Source: Okeania sp. KiyG1
GTDB taxonomy: Bacteria > Cyanobacteriota > Cyanobacteriia > Cyanobacteriales > Microcoleaceae
Assembly: GCF_014132355.1 (NCBI RefSeq)
Contig: NZ_BLZO01000150.1
Location: 1 to 62,919 of the forward strand
Direction: 5' to 3'
DNA length: 62,919 nt
Part shown: positions 9,061 through 20,033 of the stretch, piece by piece
Numbering within the stretch: position 1 is the first letter of the stretch
Layout of the letters: every line of letters starts with the position of its first letter
Made by a program: the position numbers and the translations under genes
Notes under the pieces: generated by a model
Seen by the model: the letters and a program-made list of their open reading frames with translations, nothing else
Told to the model about the DNA's origin: nothing
The model's database searches: none

Positions 9061-9624
9061 CTATTCTTCTGTTGGCATCCAGTCAGTAGTAACATATATA
9101 TGACCTAACTCTTGACCCTGATAAGTTCTTTTAGCAAAGCGCCAACCAGGTTCAAGAATAATTTTAGTAAATCCGTCAGCTAAACCATAAGTTCTACCGA
9201 TAAGTAGTCGTGGTGCATTAGAATCATAACGAGAAATACCCATTAGTCGTATATCCCCTCCGCTCATTTGCAAAGAGAGAGCATATTCAAGAGCCAGATC
9301 AGTATTTGCTATTCGGATAGAATAACCATTACTGTCAGTGGCACGTCCACAAATACCTGTAAAGTCAAAATTTAGTAATAGAGGATCGACCAAGACTGGG
9401 CGATCGCCACTTTCATCCCAACATTGTCTGGTATCGGTTTTTTGCTCTAAAATCAGCAATTGTGGCCCAAAAGCACGAGGAACTGCAATTGCAATGTATC
9501 TAGACTGCTCGACTTCTTTTTGGTCAAAGAAATTTGCCCTAACTGGTACTGGACGAAAAGAAAAGAAAGTTAATAGTCCTAAAGTTGTCAGTGCAGCTAT
9601 AGACTGCTTAAAAAAAGTTTTCAT
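9061..9624 (-). CDS. DUF3747 domain-containing secreted protein
   Basis: A 187-residue protein with a clear N-terminal signal peptide (MKTFFKQS, a hydrophobic core, then PVRAN as a plausible cleavage region). The mature part matches the pattern of cyanobacterial DUF3747 proteins: VEQSRYIAIAVPR, a Cys in RQCWDESG, PLLLNFDFTGICGR, then DSNGYSIRI. Two cysteines in the mature part could form a disulfide. The family function is unknown; such proteins are exported and have been discussed as surface or extracellular. The gene stands alone on the minus strand, followed by the palindrome at 8960 and the hairpin at 8818-8850. Confidence 0.8.
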   Translation of the reverse strand: MKTFFKQSIAALTTLGLLTFFSFRPVPVRANFFDQKEVEQSRYIAIAVPRAFGPQLLILEQKTDTRQCWDESGDRPVLVDPLLLNFDFTGICGRATDSNGYSIRIANTDLALEYALSLQMSGGDIRLMGISRYDSNAPRLLIGRTYGLADGFTKIILEPGWRFAKRTYQGQELGHIYVTTDWMPTEE

Positions 9625-10477
9625 GCCTCTTGTTTCACCTAATTTATATGTATATAGCTTGAGAATATAGATTTTAGGAAATTTTAGGACTTATTTTCGT
9701 ACTTATGCTGGTATTTGTCAAATTATGATTGATTAAAAACAGAAAAATCAGATTATGTTATTGAATTTATGATTTTCGGGGGTTAACCATTATCCCGTAA
9801 GTTCATCGTATAGCGTTTTTATCTGGGATGTATATACAAAATGCCATAAAAAATAGAATAGGGAATAGTCATTTCAGTTATCAGTTATCAGTTATCAGTT
9901 ATCAGTTATCAGTTATCAGTACCTCTGCAATAAGGAGGCTTGAAATACGGAATATGCTCTTTTTTTTATCCCCTTAAAAGGGGAGCCTTTAGACCAGAAT
10001 TTTTCGGGAAAGGAGATAAAATATAATGAAATAGTAGCATAAACAAGTATAACGGGGAATAGAACAGCACACATTTTTTATAATAAAAAACCTCAATCTA
10101 TAATTTACATATCAAAGACAAACAAGATATTTCCTATAGATAAAAAATACGGTAATTAAATTTATTATTGCTTTTAATTCCCTATTGATTTTTTCTATTT
10201 TTATACTAATTTACCGAAAAATTGTGGTTGACAGCCTCCTCTTTTAAGGGGATAAAAGCGGTCGATATTCGGAGCTTCCCGTAGGGTGTAATAGCCAGGA
10301 AACCCGCTCTTGCAGAGCCGCTCCGCTAACGCCATATCCAATGAACCAAGAGAAGAAAGACTTTCCTTTGAGTCAATCCTATCCGTTTTAAAGGAGAGGT
10401 AATAATTAATAATTAATTATTAATTATTAATTGTTGAAGGGCGTGAATACCCATACTTATAACAAAAATAGTATGAA
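9625..10477. repeat. Repeat-filled gap: TTATCAG tandem repeats and paired CCTCTCC-type elements
   Basis: No gene is seen. TTATCAG heptamers lie at about 9886-9920. A right half of the dispersed hairpin element (CCCCTTAAAAGGGG) lies near 9970-10005. A larger inverse copy lies at about 10230-10405, carrying an internal GC-rich insertion with CTCTTGCAGAGCCGCTCC and GCTAACGCC. TTAATAA heptamers close it at 10400-10435. Confidence 0.6.
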
Positions 10478-10909
10478 CTATCTCTGCTTGACCACAAACA
10501 CTGAGCAATTTGCATCAACAACAACCTCACTACTAATAGACCTCTTCAAAATCCTATTCATACCTTTTAATCCCCGACTACCAATTACAATTAAATCTGC
10601 ATTATAAATATTAGATAAGCGAACAATTTCTTCAGTTGGATCTCCGGTCGTAACCTCTACCTCAGTAGTACAAGGAAGTTTTTCTCGGTAAACTTTGAGT
10701 TGCTTTTCAAACTCCCCGACAGAAATGTTTTTCCCTTCAGGTTGAGGTCGATCAGCTTTCAGATCCAAATCTGATTTTTCCGTAGCAACCACATGAGATA
10801 AAATTACTCTCGTTTCTGATGTTAAGTGAAATTCTGTCAATGCTTGAATTACTAAATCTAGATCTGAGTTTGAATTGCTGAGAGCTACAATAATTGTTTT
10901 GAAGGCCAT
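10478..10909 (-). CDS. Universal stress protein (UspA family)
   Basis: A 143-residue single-domain Usp protein. It opens MAFKTIIVALSNS, the usual first strand, and ends with the ATP-binding signature GSRGLKGMNRILKRSISSEVV (G-x2-G-x9 then S). This pattern marks the nucleotide-binding UspA subgroup, so ATP binding is likely. The frame extends six bases further to a TTG at 10915, but ATG at 10909 places the first strand where the family begins and is preferred. Usp proteins are small cytoplasmic dimers involved in stress resistance and metabolic signalling; the specific job here is not visible. It is monocistronic, with repeats on both sides. Confidence 0.88.
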   Translation of the reverse strand: MAFKTIIVALSNSNSDLDLVIQALTEFHLTSETRVILSHVVATEKSDLDLKADRPQPEGKNISVGEFEKQLKVYREKLPCTTEVEVTTGDPTEEIVRLSNIYNADLIVIGSRGLKGMNRILKRSISSEVVVDANCSVFVVKQR

Positions 10910-10915
10910 AGACAA

Positions 10916-11498
10916 GAGTATTAGTAGAGATAAGAAATAGGTAGTCCTGTACTGAAAATATATCTCTGGTACATTACTAGCTGGAAGCCTACCATAATCA
11001 GCCCCATCTAGGTTAAACAGACTTTCTACCGTAGAAGCTAATAGCCAAATTCTGGGAAATTAAGAATTACTTTTAAATTCCCATGCTTGACAGTATTACA
11101 AACTCTATAGCTCCTGAAGGAAGGAAAGGGCGCGGACCAAAAGCTGAAAACTCAGACAACACAATATTTTTCCTTATTCCTTCTTCCTTCTGCTATACAT
11201 TTGAAAGTTTTTATATTAACTTGTATGTTCTCCCGCGATCTAAAGATTCGGCGTTGCATATTTGAGAGATGAATTGTAGTTTCGGAGAAAGGGGAAGTAT
11301 TAAAGATGGGATTTACCTTTCCCTCAAAAGACATATCCAAGAATAAAAAATCAAATCAATTATCCGACTCTTATTTATCAATTCTTTCCCCCTACTCCCT
11401 ACTCCCTACTCCCTACTCCCTCTTTTGGTCGAGATGTCTAAAGATTCATCCCTTGATTGAGCAATGCCAAGATTCTAACGGGAGTCATCTGGTATTAC
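10916..11498. other. Gap without a supported gene
   Basis: Short open frames here (about 60-74 codons) overlap each other on both strands and show no recognisable protein signal. CCCTACT direct repeats lie at 11388-11422. Nothing else is seen. Confidence 0.5.
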
Positions 11499-12863
11499 TT
11501 ATAAATTTTTACCATCATTTTCCTGATTAATTGTTTCTTTTTTCACCCATTCTTGTTGCTCCTGCTCCTGAGTTTTTGTCCTAACTCGTACCGAGTTAGC
11601 ATGAGAGGGCAACCCCTCAGCCGTGGCCAATAGATCGATTGTTGTAGCCACCTTATGCAAAGCAGTAGAAGAATATTGAACCAAGCTAGAATGCTTCATA
11701 AATGTTTCTACTCCCAATGCTGAAGCATAACGAGCAGCACCAGAAGTCGGCAAAGTATGATTTGGCCCTGCCAAATAATCTCCCACAGCTTCTGGAGTGG
11801 AATAACCAAGGAAAATAGCACCAGCATGACGAATATTTTCCACTAAAGCCCAAGGATCTGAAACTTCCAACTCCAAGTGTTCTGGAGCAAATAGATTAGA
11901 AAGTTCAGCAGCAGCTTCGAGAGACTCAACAACAACAACTAAACCGTAATGGGCGATCGCCTTTTCTGTCATTGTGCGACGTGGATGATCCTCAAGTTGT
12001 CGCTCTACCTCAGTTACCACCTGACGTGCTATTGCTGAATCTGTAGTTAACAAGATAGCTGCCGCCAATGAATCATGTTCTGCTTGAGCCAACATATCTG
12101 CGGCTAAATGAACTGGGTTAGCTTCAGAATCTGCAATAATCATCACCTCTGAAGGCCCGGCCAGAGAATCAATACCTACCGTACCATAAACAATTTTCTT
12201 TGCCAAAGTTACATAGATATTACCCGGCCCAGAGATGACATCCACTTTTGGTATAGTTTTTGTCCCATAAGCGAGAGCGGCTATTGCCTGGGCCCCTCCG
12301 ATCCGATAAATTTCTTGAATGCCTGCCTCCTGGGCAGCCACAAGTACAGCAGGATTAATTTTGTTACCCTGACCAGGTGGTGTAACCATGACAATTTTCG
12401 GTACTTTGGCCACTTGAGCAGGTATAGCATTCATCAGAACTGTACTAGGATAAGCTGCCTTACCCCCAGGAACATATAGACCAGCTCGATCTACTGGTGT
12501 GTAGCGTTTGCCCAAAACCACATCATCATCACCGAACTGAACCCAAGATTTAGGAACTCGCTGTCGGTGAAAAGCTTCTATCTGTTTAGCAGCAAAACGA
12601 ATTGAATTTAATAAGTCCTTATTTACTTGTTGATAGGCCGCATCTAACTCTGAACCAGTTACTTTTAACTCTTCAGGAGTTAAGGTAATATGGTCAAACT
12701 CAGATGTATAGTGTAATAGAGCCTCATCGCCTTTTTCTTTAACGGAGCGCAAGATTTCTCGCACCGTTGTTTCTTTATGAATAGCCGTATCATCATGGGT
12801 ACGTTCTGTGATACGTTTTAATTCAGCTTGTGCCTCAAGCCACTGAGTAATTATTCGCAGCAT
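11499..12863 (-). CDS. hisD: Histidinol dehydrogenase
   Basis: It catalyses the last two steps of histidine biosynthesis, L-histidinol to L-histidine with two NAD+, in the cytoplasm as a zinc homodimer. Visible signature: YVPGGKAAYPSTVLM for substrate and NAD, IGGAQAIAALAYG, DVISGPGNIYVTLAKK, DSLAGPSEVMIIAD, the zinc ligands in MLAQAEHDS, the catalytic Glu-His in LFAPEHLEL, and GPNHTLPTSGAARYAS. It is full length at about 454 residues. The frame extends to TTG at 12881, but ATG at 12863 (MLRIITQ) gives the expected N-terminus. The Lys/Gln-rich tail after RVRTKTQ is longer than usual. It is divergent from rpsT, with a repeat-rich kilobase between; hisD next to rpsT is a common cyanobacterial arrangement. 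Confidence 0.95.
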   Translation of the reverse strand: MLRIITQWLEAQAELKRITERTHDDTAIHKETTVREILRSVKEKGDEALLHYTSEFDHITLTPEELKVTGSELDAAYQQVNKDLLNSIRFAAKQIEAFHRQRVPKSWVQFGDDDVVLGKRYTPVDRAGLYVPGGKAAYPSTVLMNAIPAQVAKVPKIVMVTPPGQGNKINPAVLVAAQEAGIQEIYRIGGAQAIAALAYGTKTIPKVDVISGPGNIYVTLAKKIVYGTVGIDSLAGPSEVMIIADSEANPVHLAADMLAQAEHDSLAAAILLTTDSAIARQVVTEVERQLEDHPRRTMTEKAIAHYGLVVVVESLEAAAELSNLFAPEHLELEVSDPWALVENIRHAGAIFLGYSTPEAVGDYLAGPNHTLPTSGAARYASALGVETFMKHSSLVQYSSTALHKVATTIDLLATAEGLPSHANSVRVRTKTQEQEQQEWVKKETINQENDGKNL

Positions 12864-12881
12864 GGAGATTAGGAATGCCAA

Positions 12882-13663
12882 CTAATAAAGTTCGCTAGTA
12901 GAGGGTACTTTCAGAACTCAGAGAGTTGGAGCAACATTAAAACTATGTAGAATGCTCAACACTTGACAATCAAGAAATAAAAATTCTTATTGGTCGCCAA
13001 CTGTCTTGATAACTTAACCCTGATTTAACTTAGGGATAAAAGTAAAACCATTCTCTAAGTTTCCGAATCACCCATTACTCTTTGTTATAGCGTGAAGTAC
13101 CAACACTGGCATCTTTAATACTGTACTCAGTTTTCTGCATTATCTGCCAATACCTCTAGTAGCATAACTTTAGCAGAAGGAAGAAGGAAGAAGGAAGAAG
13201 GAAGAAGGAAGAAGGAAGAAGGAAGAAGGAAAAATTTTGTGTTATCAAAAATTAAAAATTAAATTCATAGATTTTACTAAGGCCAGTTAACGAAGTCAGA
13301 AGTCAGAAGTCAGAAGCGAGTGTGTAATTCTGAGGGGACCTCAGAATGCAAGACACACATCTGACAGTCAGAAGTTGTTTTTGTAGCGGGGATTTCAGCC
13401 CCCAAAACATTTCGCCTTAAAAGGCGGGGTTGCGCGACCTAGTTATTTTGATAATTTGAGATTTGAGAAAGTCCTTATAGCACAAGGAAGAAGGAAGAAG
13501 GAAAAATCGGGCGTTGTCTGAGTTTTAAGCTTTCGAGCTGTCCTCGCCCTTTGCCTCGACTCCTATACCAAACCTTCAATTGCAATATTTTTCAACAAAT
13601 ATTAGTATTTTCTGAGAATTAATGCTATATTTATATATCTGGTACTTTATATTTTTATATATT
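12882..13663. repeat. hisD-rpsT gap: GGAAGAA tandem repeats and transposon-end scar
   Basis: No gene is seen. GGAAGAA heptamers run at 13175-13231, recurring briefly at 13481-13503. A possible IS200/IS605-type end scar lies near 13390-13435 (GCCTTAAAAGGCGGGG hairpin). Confidence 0.55.
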
Positions 13664-14217
<554 letters not shown>

Positions 14218-14221
14218 AAAA

Positions 14222-14387
14222 GACCGGATTGCTTAGTCTTATTGCGGAGCTAGGTGCGCAGTTTTTCGCTCTACAAAAAGGGCGGAGGGGCATCCAGTCC
14301 TTAAAGCTCATGGAGTCCGATGCAATGGCAGGACTGCGAAGTGAGAAGCCCACACTATACCGAATAGTTAGTGTGGGAGTATGTCAC
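14222..14387 (+). mobile_element. Solo IS200/IS605-type right end, plus orientation
   Basis: A structured GC-rich stretch ends in the hairpin CCCACACTA (14349-14357) / TAGTGTGGG (14369-14377), directly followed by AGTATGTCAC, a typical right-end terminus of tnpB-type elements in cyanobacteria. There is no coding sequence for tnpA or tnpB. Confidence 0.55.
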
Positions 14388-14458
14388 AAGTCGGTATAGT
14401 TGCTATAATTAGTTGAAATTTAGTACCCGACTTCATTTTTTTAAATACCTGCCTTAAT

Positions 14459-14700
14459 TGACATACTCTCCGGCCTAAAGGCGCGGAGATTCTCCTGAAA
14501 CCAGGATTCTTGGTTTGCTGACGCAAGGCTACGCCAACAATGAGTCCACTTAAAGTAAACACCTTGCGGCATCTAGTCCAGAGATGGTTCTCTCCCCAAG
14601 CGTTTGCTCTATTGCCTCTTTCAGAGGAGCTTCGCTATCAAGAGCCCGTTCCCGTATGCCCTACGGTACAGTTCAAACCTTAAAAAAAACTTTGGTTCTC
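14459..14700 (-). mobile_element. Solo IS200/IS605-type right end, minus orientation
   Basis: Read on the minus strand it ends with the hairpin CTCCG-GCC / GGC-CGGAG followed by AGTATGTCA (14459-14468 on plus). Further in, it carries structured sequence typical of the region after tnpB. It points at the neighbouring plus-strand end only ~70 bp away, giving a tail-to-tail pair in the rpsT-tatD gap. Confidence 0.5.
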
Positions 14701-15074
14701 TGATACTTGTTGCTTAGAGTTTTTCTATGTACAAGCATTACTGTACAAAACTCCATAACTCTACTTTTCAAGGTGCAAACGCTACAGTTAAGTAGCTATA
14801 GGTTTTTAGAGCGGTTGAATACCTTTCCGCTGTTTCCACTATAACACAAAGTCCCCTTCCAGGGGAGGCTTTCAACCCAATTTTCCGGTAAAAAAGTTTA
14901 AAATAGTTAAAGTGATATACTAACTACTTTGTGTATTGTGGCCAATATACCTATATCAACTTACAATATAGCACTACAAATCGACTAAGAGAATATTCGC
15001 CAAGGTCAAGCCTCCTGATTGCAGGAGGTACTGATAACCGATAAGTGATAACTGGAAAACCCGGAGAGCCACAA

Positions 15075-15868
15075 ATGCAGCTAATTGATACTCACGTTCA
15101 TATAAACTTTGACGTATTCAATTCTGACCTGGAAGACATACGCCAACGTTGGCAACAAGCAGGAGTTGTCCACCTTGTCCACTCTTGTGTTGAACCACAG
15201 GAATTCAATGCTATTAAATCAATAGCAGATCGTTTTCCAGAACTGTCTTATGCAGTTGGCCTACACCCTTTAGATGCTCATAAGTGGACATCTACGACGG
15301 CTACTCAAATTGAAGAGTTAGCTGCATCGGACTATCAAGTAGTGGCCATCGGTGAAACAGGATTAGATTTTTACAAAGCAGATAATAAAGAACAACAAGA
15401 ATTTGTTTTTAGACAACAGTTAAACATCGCCAAAAAACTCAACAAACCATTAATTATCCATTGTCGTGATGCTGCTGCTGCAATGGCCGAGATTATTGAT
15501 GATTTCCAAAAAAATCAAGGACTTGTCAGAGGAGTAATGCATTGTTGGGGAGGTAATCCAGAAGAAACTAAGATGTTTATAGACTTAGGATTTTATATTA
15601 GCTTTAGTGGAACTGTCACCTTTAAAAGGCTACCCAAATTCAAGAATCAGCTAAAATAGTTGATGATGATCGACTTTTAGTAGAAACAGATTGTCCATTC
15701 CTAGCACCAGTTCCAAAGCGGGGCAAACGAAACGAACCTGCTTATGTTAAATACGTTGCTGAAAAAGTAGCTGAACTTAGAGGTGTGACGCTAGAAAGTT
15801 TAGCATTACAAACTAGCGAAAATGCTTGTCGGCTATTTGGATTGTCTATTGACACCAAAAATATCTAA
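15075..15868 (+). pseudogene. tatD: TatD family deoxyribonuclease, one-base frameshift
   Basis: A metal-dependent TIM-barrel nuclease of the TatD family (3'-5' exonuclease activity is known for E. coli TatD). Metal-site motifs are present: [30 protein letters not shown] and, after the shift, [21 protein letters not shown]. The first frame stops at 15657-15659. Adding one A to the run at 15624-15627 restores [14 protein letters not shown] and a normal C-terminus ending at 15866-15868, giving about 264 residues. ATG at 15075 has GGAG twelve bases upstream and beats the GTG at 15045. A homopolymer sequencing error is as likely as real decay, since everything else is intact. It sits upstream of rpoB, as is usual in cyanobacteria. 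Confidence 0.85.
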
Positions 15869-16724
15869 AGACTATTATATCTAGATTTCATCATTAAAAG
15901 TCAAACAAGTAAATTAATAGTTCGCTCTTTAATGGCCTAAAGTAATGCTGAAAGTAAGTTTGAGATTGACTACTCCTCGGATTCAAGTCACGGGGATTCT
16001 AAGTAGATACTACGCAACAGGATAAATCCTTGTTGCTTCGTCTATTCGAGCGCTGACCAAAGATATATTCTTTGGGGAAAAGTCAAAGTGCCCCTACACA
16101 GTCTGCTTAGGGCAATGCCTAACATTCTGCTTACTTTTTATTGATAAAACTAGCACAGGACAACTAAAGTTGTCTAGTCTCAACGACAGAAATAGCGTAT
16201 ATTGAGTTGGGAGACGGCCGGAATAAAAAAACTTATTAGAGTATAATTGTCTGGCAACTGCACCCAATAATTATGATATCTTCAATAAAATTATCGTGTA
16301 ACTTGCTTTTCTTGAAAAATTAATATGTATTTTTATTAGATTACTAATTACTAAAAACCAACTTTTTGTATTAGGCTTTCTGCTCTAAATGTACAACTAT
16401 ACTTATACTACTTAGGCGAAACTTCATCATCCTAACCAAATTATAAAAATGATATTATCTACAGCTTTGTTGTTTTATTCAAAAATAGTAGTTAGTGAGT
16501 AAACTTAACAGCAAAAAATTAAAATAACACTCAATAAAAATCATGAAATTTACTTATGAAACAAATAATTTACCACATAAGCTTTGCTTTACTAATGTAT
16601 ATAAACTGTCAAGATATTACACTAACTAATTTACAAGTGTATTACAAAATCAAGTTTTAAATAAAATTTGTGGGAGATAAAATCACCCATAAAAACTATA
16701 AATAAACAACCAGGATACTCAAGA
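15869..16724. other. tatD-rpoB gap with an IS-end scar
   Basis: No gene is seen. A minus-oriented IS200/IS605-type end scar lies at about 15966-16130 (GACTACTCCTCGG terminus, then a CCTCG/CGGGG hairpin). A perfect hairpin GACAACT/AGTTGTC is at 16162-16177. The last 300 bp are very A+T-rich and probably hold the rpoB promoter, which I cannot place with confidence. Confidence 0.45.
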
Positions 16725-19700
16725 ATGATTCATCAAAAATTAAATATCAACACCCAAAGCAACCTGCCAATTTTCAATATGCCCGATCTGATTGAAATTC
16801 AGAGGGCAAGCTTTCGATGGTTTCTAGAATATGGCCTAATAGAAGAACTAGAAAGCTATTCTCCAATTACAGATTATACAGGAAAACTAGAACTTCACTT
16901 TATTGCCAAAAACTACAAACTAAAACAACCAAAATACGTTGTAGAAGAAGCAAAACGTAGAGACAGCACCTACGCAGTGCAAATGTATGTTCCCACCCGC
17001 TTAATCAACAAAGAAACTGGAGAAATTAAAGAACAAGAAGTATTTATTGGCGATTTGCCTCTAATGACAGACAGAGGCACATTTATCATCAACGGAGCTG
17101 AAAGGGTAATCGTTAATCAGATAGTTCGTTCTCCTGGAGTTTATTACAAATCAGAAACAGATAAAAGTGGACGACGCACATATAATGCCAGTTTAATTCC
17201 TAACCGAGGTGCATGGCTGAAATTTGAAACAGATAAAAATGACTTAGTTTGGGTCAGAATAGATAAAACCCGGAAACTTTCAGCTCAAGTATTACTAAAA
17301 GCTTTAGGGTTAGGGGACAGTGAAATTTTTGACTCTTTGAGACACCCTGATTATTTCCAAAAAACAATCGAAAAAGAAGGACAATTTGGAGAAGAAGAGG
17401 CACTACTAGAACTGTATCGGAAATTACGCCCTGGAGAACCACCAACTATTGCAGGTGGGGAACAACTACTCCATAGTCGATTCTTTGACCAAAAAAGGTA
17501 TGACCTAGGAAAGGTAGGAAGATATAAACTCAATAAAAAGCTCAGGTTAAACTTACCAGACACAGTACGAGTATTAACCAAAGAAGACATATTAGCTGTA
17601 GTTGACTATCTAATTAATTTAGAATATGACATTGGTCAAACAGATGATATTGACCATTTAGGAAACCGACGGGTGAGAAGTGTAGGGGAACTCCTACAAA
17701 ACCAAGTAAGAGTAGGTTTAAACCGTTTAGAGCGAATTATCCGAGAGCGGATGACCGTATCCGAGGCAGACTCATTAACACCAGCATCACTGGTTAACCC
17801 AAAACCATTGGTAGCAGCTATCAAAGAATTCTTCGGCTCCTCTCAGTTGTCCCAATTTATGGACCAAACAAACCCATTGGCAGAGCTGACTCACAAACGA
17901 CGAATATCAGCTTTAGGACCAGGAGGACTAACTAGAGAAAGAGCAGGATTTGCAGTACGAGATATCCATCCTTCCCATTATGGGCGAATTTGTCCGATTG
18001 AGACACCAGAAGGCCCAAATGCTGGTTTAATTGGTTCCCTCGCAAACCATGCTAAAGTCAATGGCTACGGATTCATCGAAACACCATATTATCCTGTAGA
18101 AAATGGTCGAGTATTGCGCGAGGGCAAGCCAATATACATGACAGCAGACGCAGAAGATGATTCCCGGGTAGCACCAGGGGACATTATGACCGATGCAGAA
18201 GGTAATATTTTGGGGGAAGTTGTACCAGTACGTTATCGACAAGACTTTACTACTACCACTCCCCAACAAGTAGACTATGTAGCAGTTTCCCCGGTACAAG
18301 TAGTTTCAGTTGCTACGTCATTAATTCCATTTTTGGAACATGATGATGCTAACCGGGCATTGATGGGTTCCAATATGCAACGACAAGCAGTTCCATTGTT
18401 GCGTCCAGAAAGACCTTTAGTTGGAACAGGTTTAGAAGCCCAAGCGGCCAGGGACTCTGGTATGGTAGTTATTACCCGCACAGATGGAGAAGTTAGCTTT
18501 ATAGACTCAACTAAAATATCTGTGGTCGATCCACAAGGTAATGAAATAGATTACCCATTGTGTAAATATCAAAGATCGAACCAAGATACTTGCTTAAATC
18601 AAAGACCTTTGGTGTATGAGGGAGACCAAGTAGTAGCTGGTCAAGTATTAGCTGATGGTTCCTCTACTGAAGGTGCTGAGTTGGCTTTAGGGCAGAATAT
18701 TTTGGTAGCTTATATGCCTTGGGAAGGTTATAACTACGAAGATGCAATTCTGATTAGCCAACGTTTAGTATATGACGATGTTTATACATCTATTCATATT
18801 GAAAAGTTTGAGATTGAGGCCCGACAGACAAAATTAGGACCTGAAGAAATTACTAGGGAAATTCCTAATGTAGGGGAAGATGGTCTGCGGAACTTAGACG
18901 AACAAGGAATAATTCGAGTTGGTGCCTGGGTAGAATCTGGAGATATTCTTGTAGGTAAAGTAACGCCCAAGGGAGAGTCTGACCAACCACCTGAAGAAAA
19001 GTTGTTGCGGGCAATTTTTGGAGAAAAAGCACGGGATGTACGAGATAATTCTCTCCGAGTACCGAATGGTGAAAAAGGTCGTATTGTTGATGTGCGAGTA
19101 TTTACTAGGGAAAAAGGAGATGAATTGCCACCTGGAGCAAATATGGTGGTCAGGGTTTATGTGGCCCAAAAGCGGAAGATTCAGGTAGGAGATAAAGTAG
19201 CAGGGCGACATGGAAATAAAGGTATTGTTTCACGAATTTTACCGATCGAAGATATGCCTTATTTGCCCGATGGTACTCCGATAGATGTAGTGTTAAATCC
19301 TTTGGGTGTACCTTCGAGGATGAATGTGGGACAGATTTTTGAGTGCTTGCTAGGGTGGGCAGGTGAAGTTTTGAGTGTGCGATTTAAGTGTGTACCATTT
19401 GATGAGATGCACGGTCCGGAAAAATCACGAGAAACAGTACATCGAATGTTGGAATTGGCCAGGGAGCGTTCTGGTAAAGATTGGGTATTTAATGAAAATT
19501 ATGCCGGGAAAATTCCTGTTTATGATGGACGAACTGGAGAAAAGTTTGACCGTCCGGTGACTGTAGGAATTGCTTATATGTTGAAACTGGTTCACTTAGT
19601 TGATGATAAGATTCATGCTCGTTCCACAGGACCTTATTCTCTGGTGACCCAGCAGCCTTTGGGTGGTAAGGCACAACAAGGTGGTCAGCGTTTTGGAGAA

Positions 19701-20033
19701 ATGGAAGTATGGGCCTTGGAAGCTTTTGGTGCTGCTTATACTTTACAAGAGTTGCTGACTGTGAAATCTGATGATATGCAAGGTCGGAATGAGGCTTTGA
19801 ATGCAATTGTTAAAGGAAAAGCTATTCCACGACCTGGTACTCCTGAGTCTTTCAAGGTATTGATGCGAGAGTTACAGTCTCTATGTTTAGATATTGCAGC
19901 TCACAAGGTAGAAACTATGGATGATGGTACTACTCAGGATGTGGAAGTTGATTTGATGGCAGATGTATTAGGAAAGCGAGCACCTTCTCGTCCAGTATAT
20001 GAGTCGTTGTCTCATGAGGAAAACCCGCAGTAA
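16725..20033 (+). CDS. rpoB: DNA-directed RNA polymerase subunit beta
   Basis: The beta subunit of RNA polymerase, forming one pincer and much of the active site. Visible landmarks with approximate residues: [19 protein letters not shown] near the start; the rifampicin-cluster segment [18 protein letters not shown] (about 375-393); [20 protein letters not shown] (about 412-431); [12 protein letters not shown] (about 822-833); [12 protein letters not shown]; and [20 protein letters not shown] near the C-terminus. At 1102 residues it is the usual size for a cyanobacterial beta subunit. The frame is open 57 bases further to a TTG at 16668, but ATG at 16725 (MIHQKLN) suits the family. It is followed by rpoC1 after an unusually long 1.3-kb gap. 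Confidence 0.97.
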   Translation: MIHQKLNINTQSNLPIFNMPDLIEIQRASFRWFLEYGLIEELESYSPITDYTGKLELHFIAKNYKLKQPKYVVEEAKRRDSTYAVQMYVPTRLINKETGEIKEQEVFIGDLPLMTDRGTFIINGAERVIVNQIVRSPGVYYKSETDKSGRRTYNASLIPNRGAWLKFETDKNDLVWVRIDKTRKLSAQVLLKALGLGDSEIFDSLRHPDYFQKTIEKEGQFGEEEALLELYRKLRPGEPPTIAGGEQLLHSRFFDQKRYDLGKVGRYKLNKKLRLNLPDTVRVLTKEDILAVVDYLINLEYDIGQTDDIDHLGNRRVRSVGELLQNQVRVGLNRLERIIRERMTVSEADSLTPASLVNPKPLVAAIKEFFGSSQLSQFMDQTNPLAELTHKRRISALGPGGLTRERAGFAVRDIHPSHYGRICPIETPEGPNAGLIGSLANHAKVNGYGFIETPYYPVENGRVLREGKPIYMTADAEDDSRVAPGDIMTDAEGNILGEVVPVRYRQDFTTTTPQQVDYVAVSPVQVVSVATSLIPFLEHDDANRALMGSNMQRQAVPLLRPERPLVGTGLEAQAARDSGMVVITRTDGEVSFIDSTKISVVDPQGNEIDYPLCKYQRSNQDTCLNQRPLVYEGDQVVAGQVLADGSSTEGAELALGQNILVAYMPWEGYNYEDAILISQRLVYDDVYTSIHIEKFEIEARQTKLGPEEITREIPNVGEDGLRNLDEQGIIRVGAWVESGDILVGKVTPKGESDQPPEEKLLRAIFGEKARDVRDNSLRVPNGEKGRIVDVRVFTREKGDELPPGANMVVRVYVAQKRKIQVGDKVAGRHGNKGIVSRILPIEDMPYLPDGTPIDVVLNPLGVPSRMNVGQIFECLLGWAGEVLSVRFKCVPFDEMHGPEKSRETVHRMLELARERSGKDWVFNENYAGKIPVYDGRTGEKFDRPVTVGIAYMLKLVHLVDDKIHARSTGPYSLVTQQPLGGKAQQGGQRFGEMEVWALEAFGAAYTLQELLTVKSDDMQGRNEALNAIVKGKAIPRPGTPESFKVLMRELQSLCLDIAAHKVETMDDGTTQDVEVDLMADVLGKRAPSRPVYESLSHEENPQ

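Noticed and set aside
14368-14562. 64-codon minus frame between rpsT and tatD
   Set aside because: It lies across two facing transposon ends and their hairpins; no protein signal.
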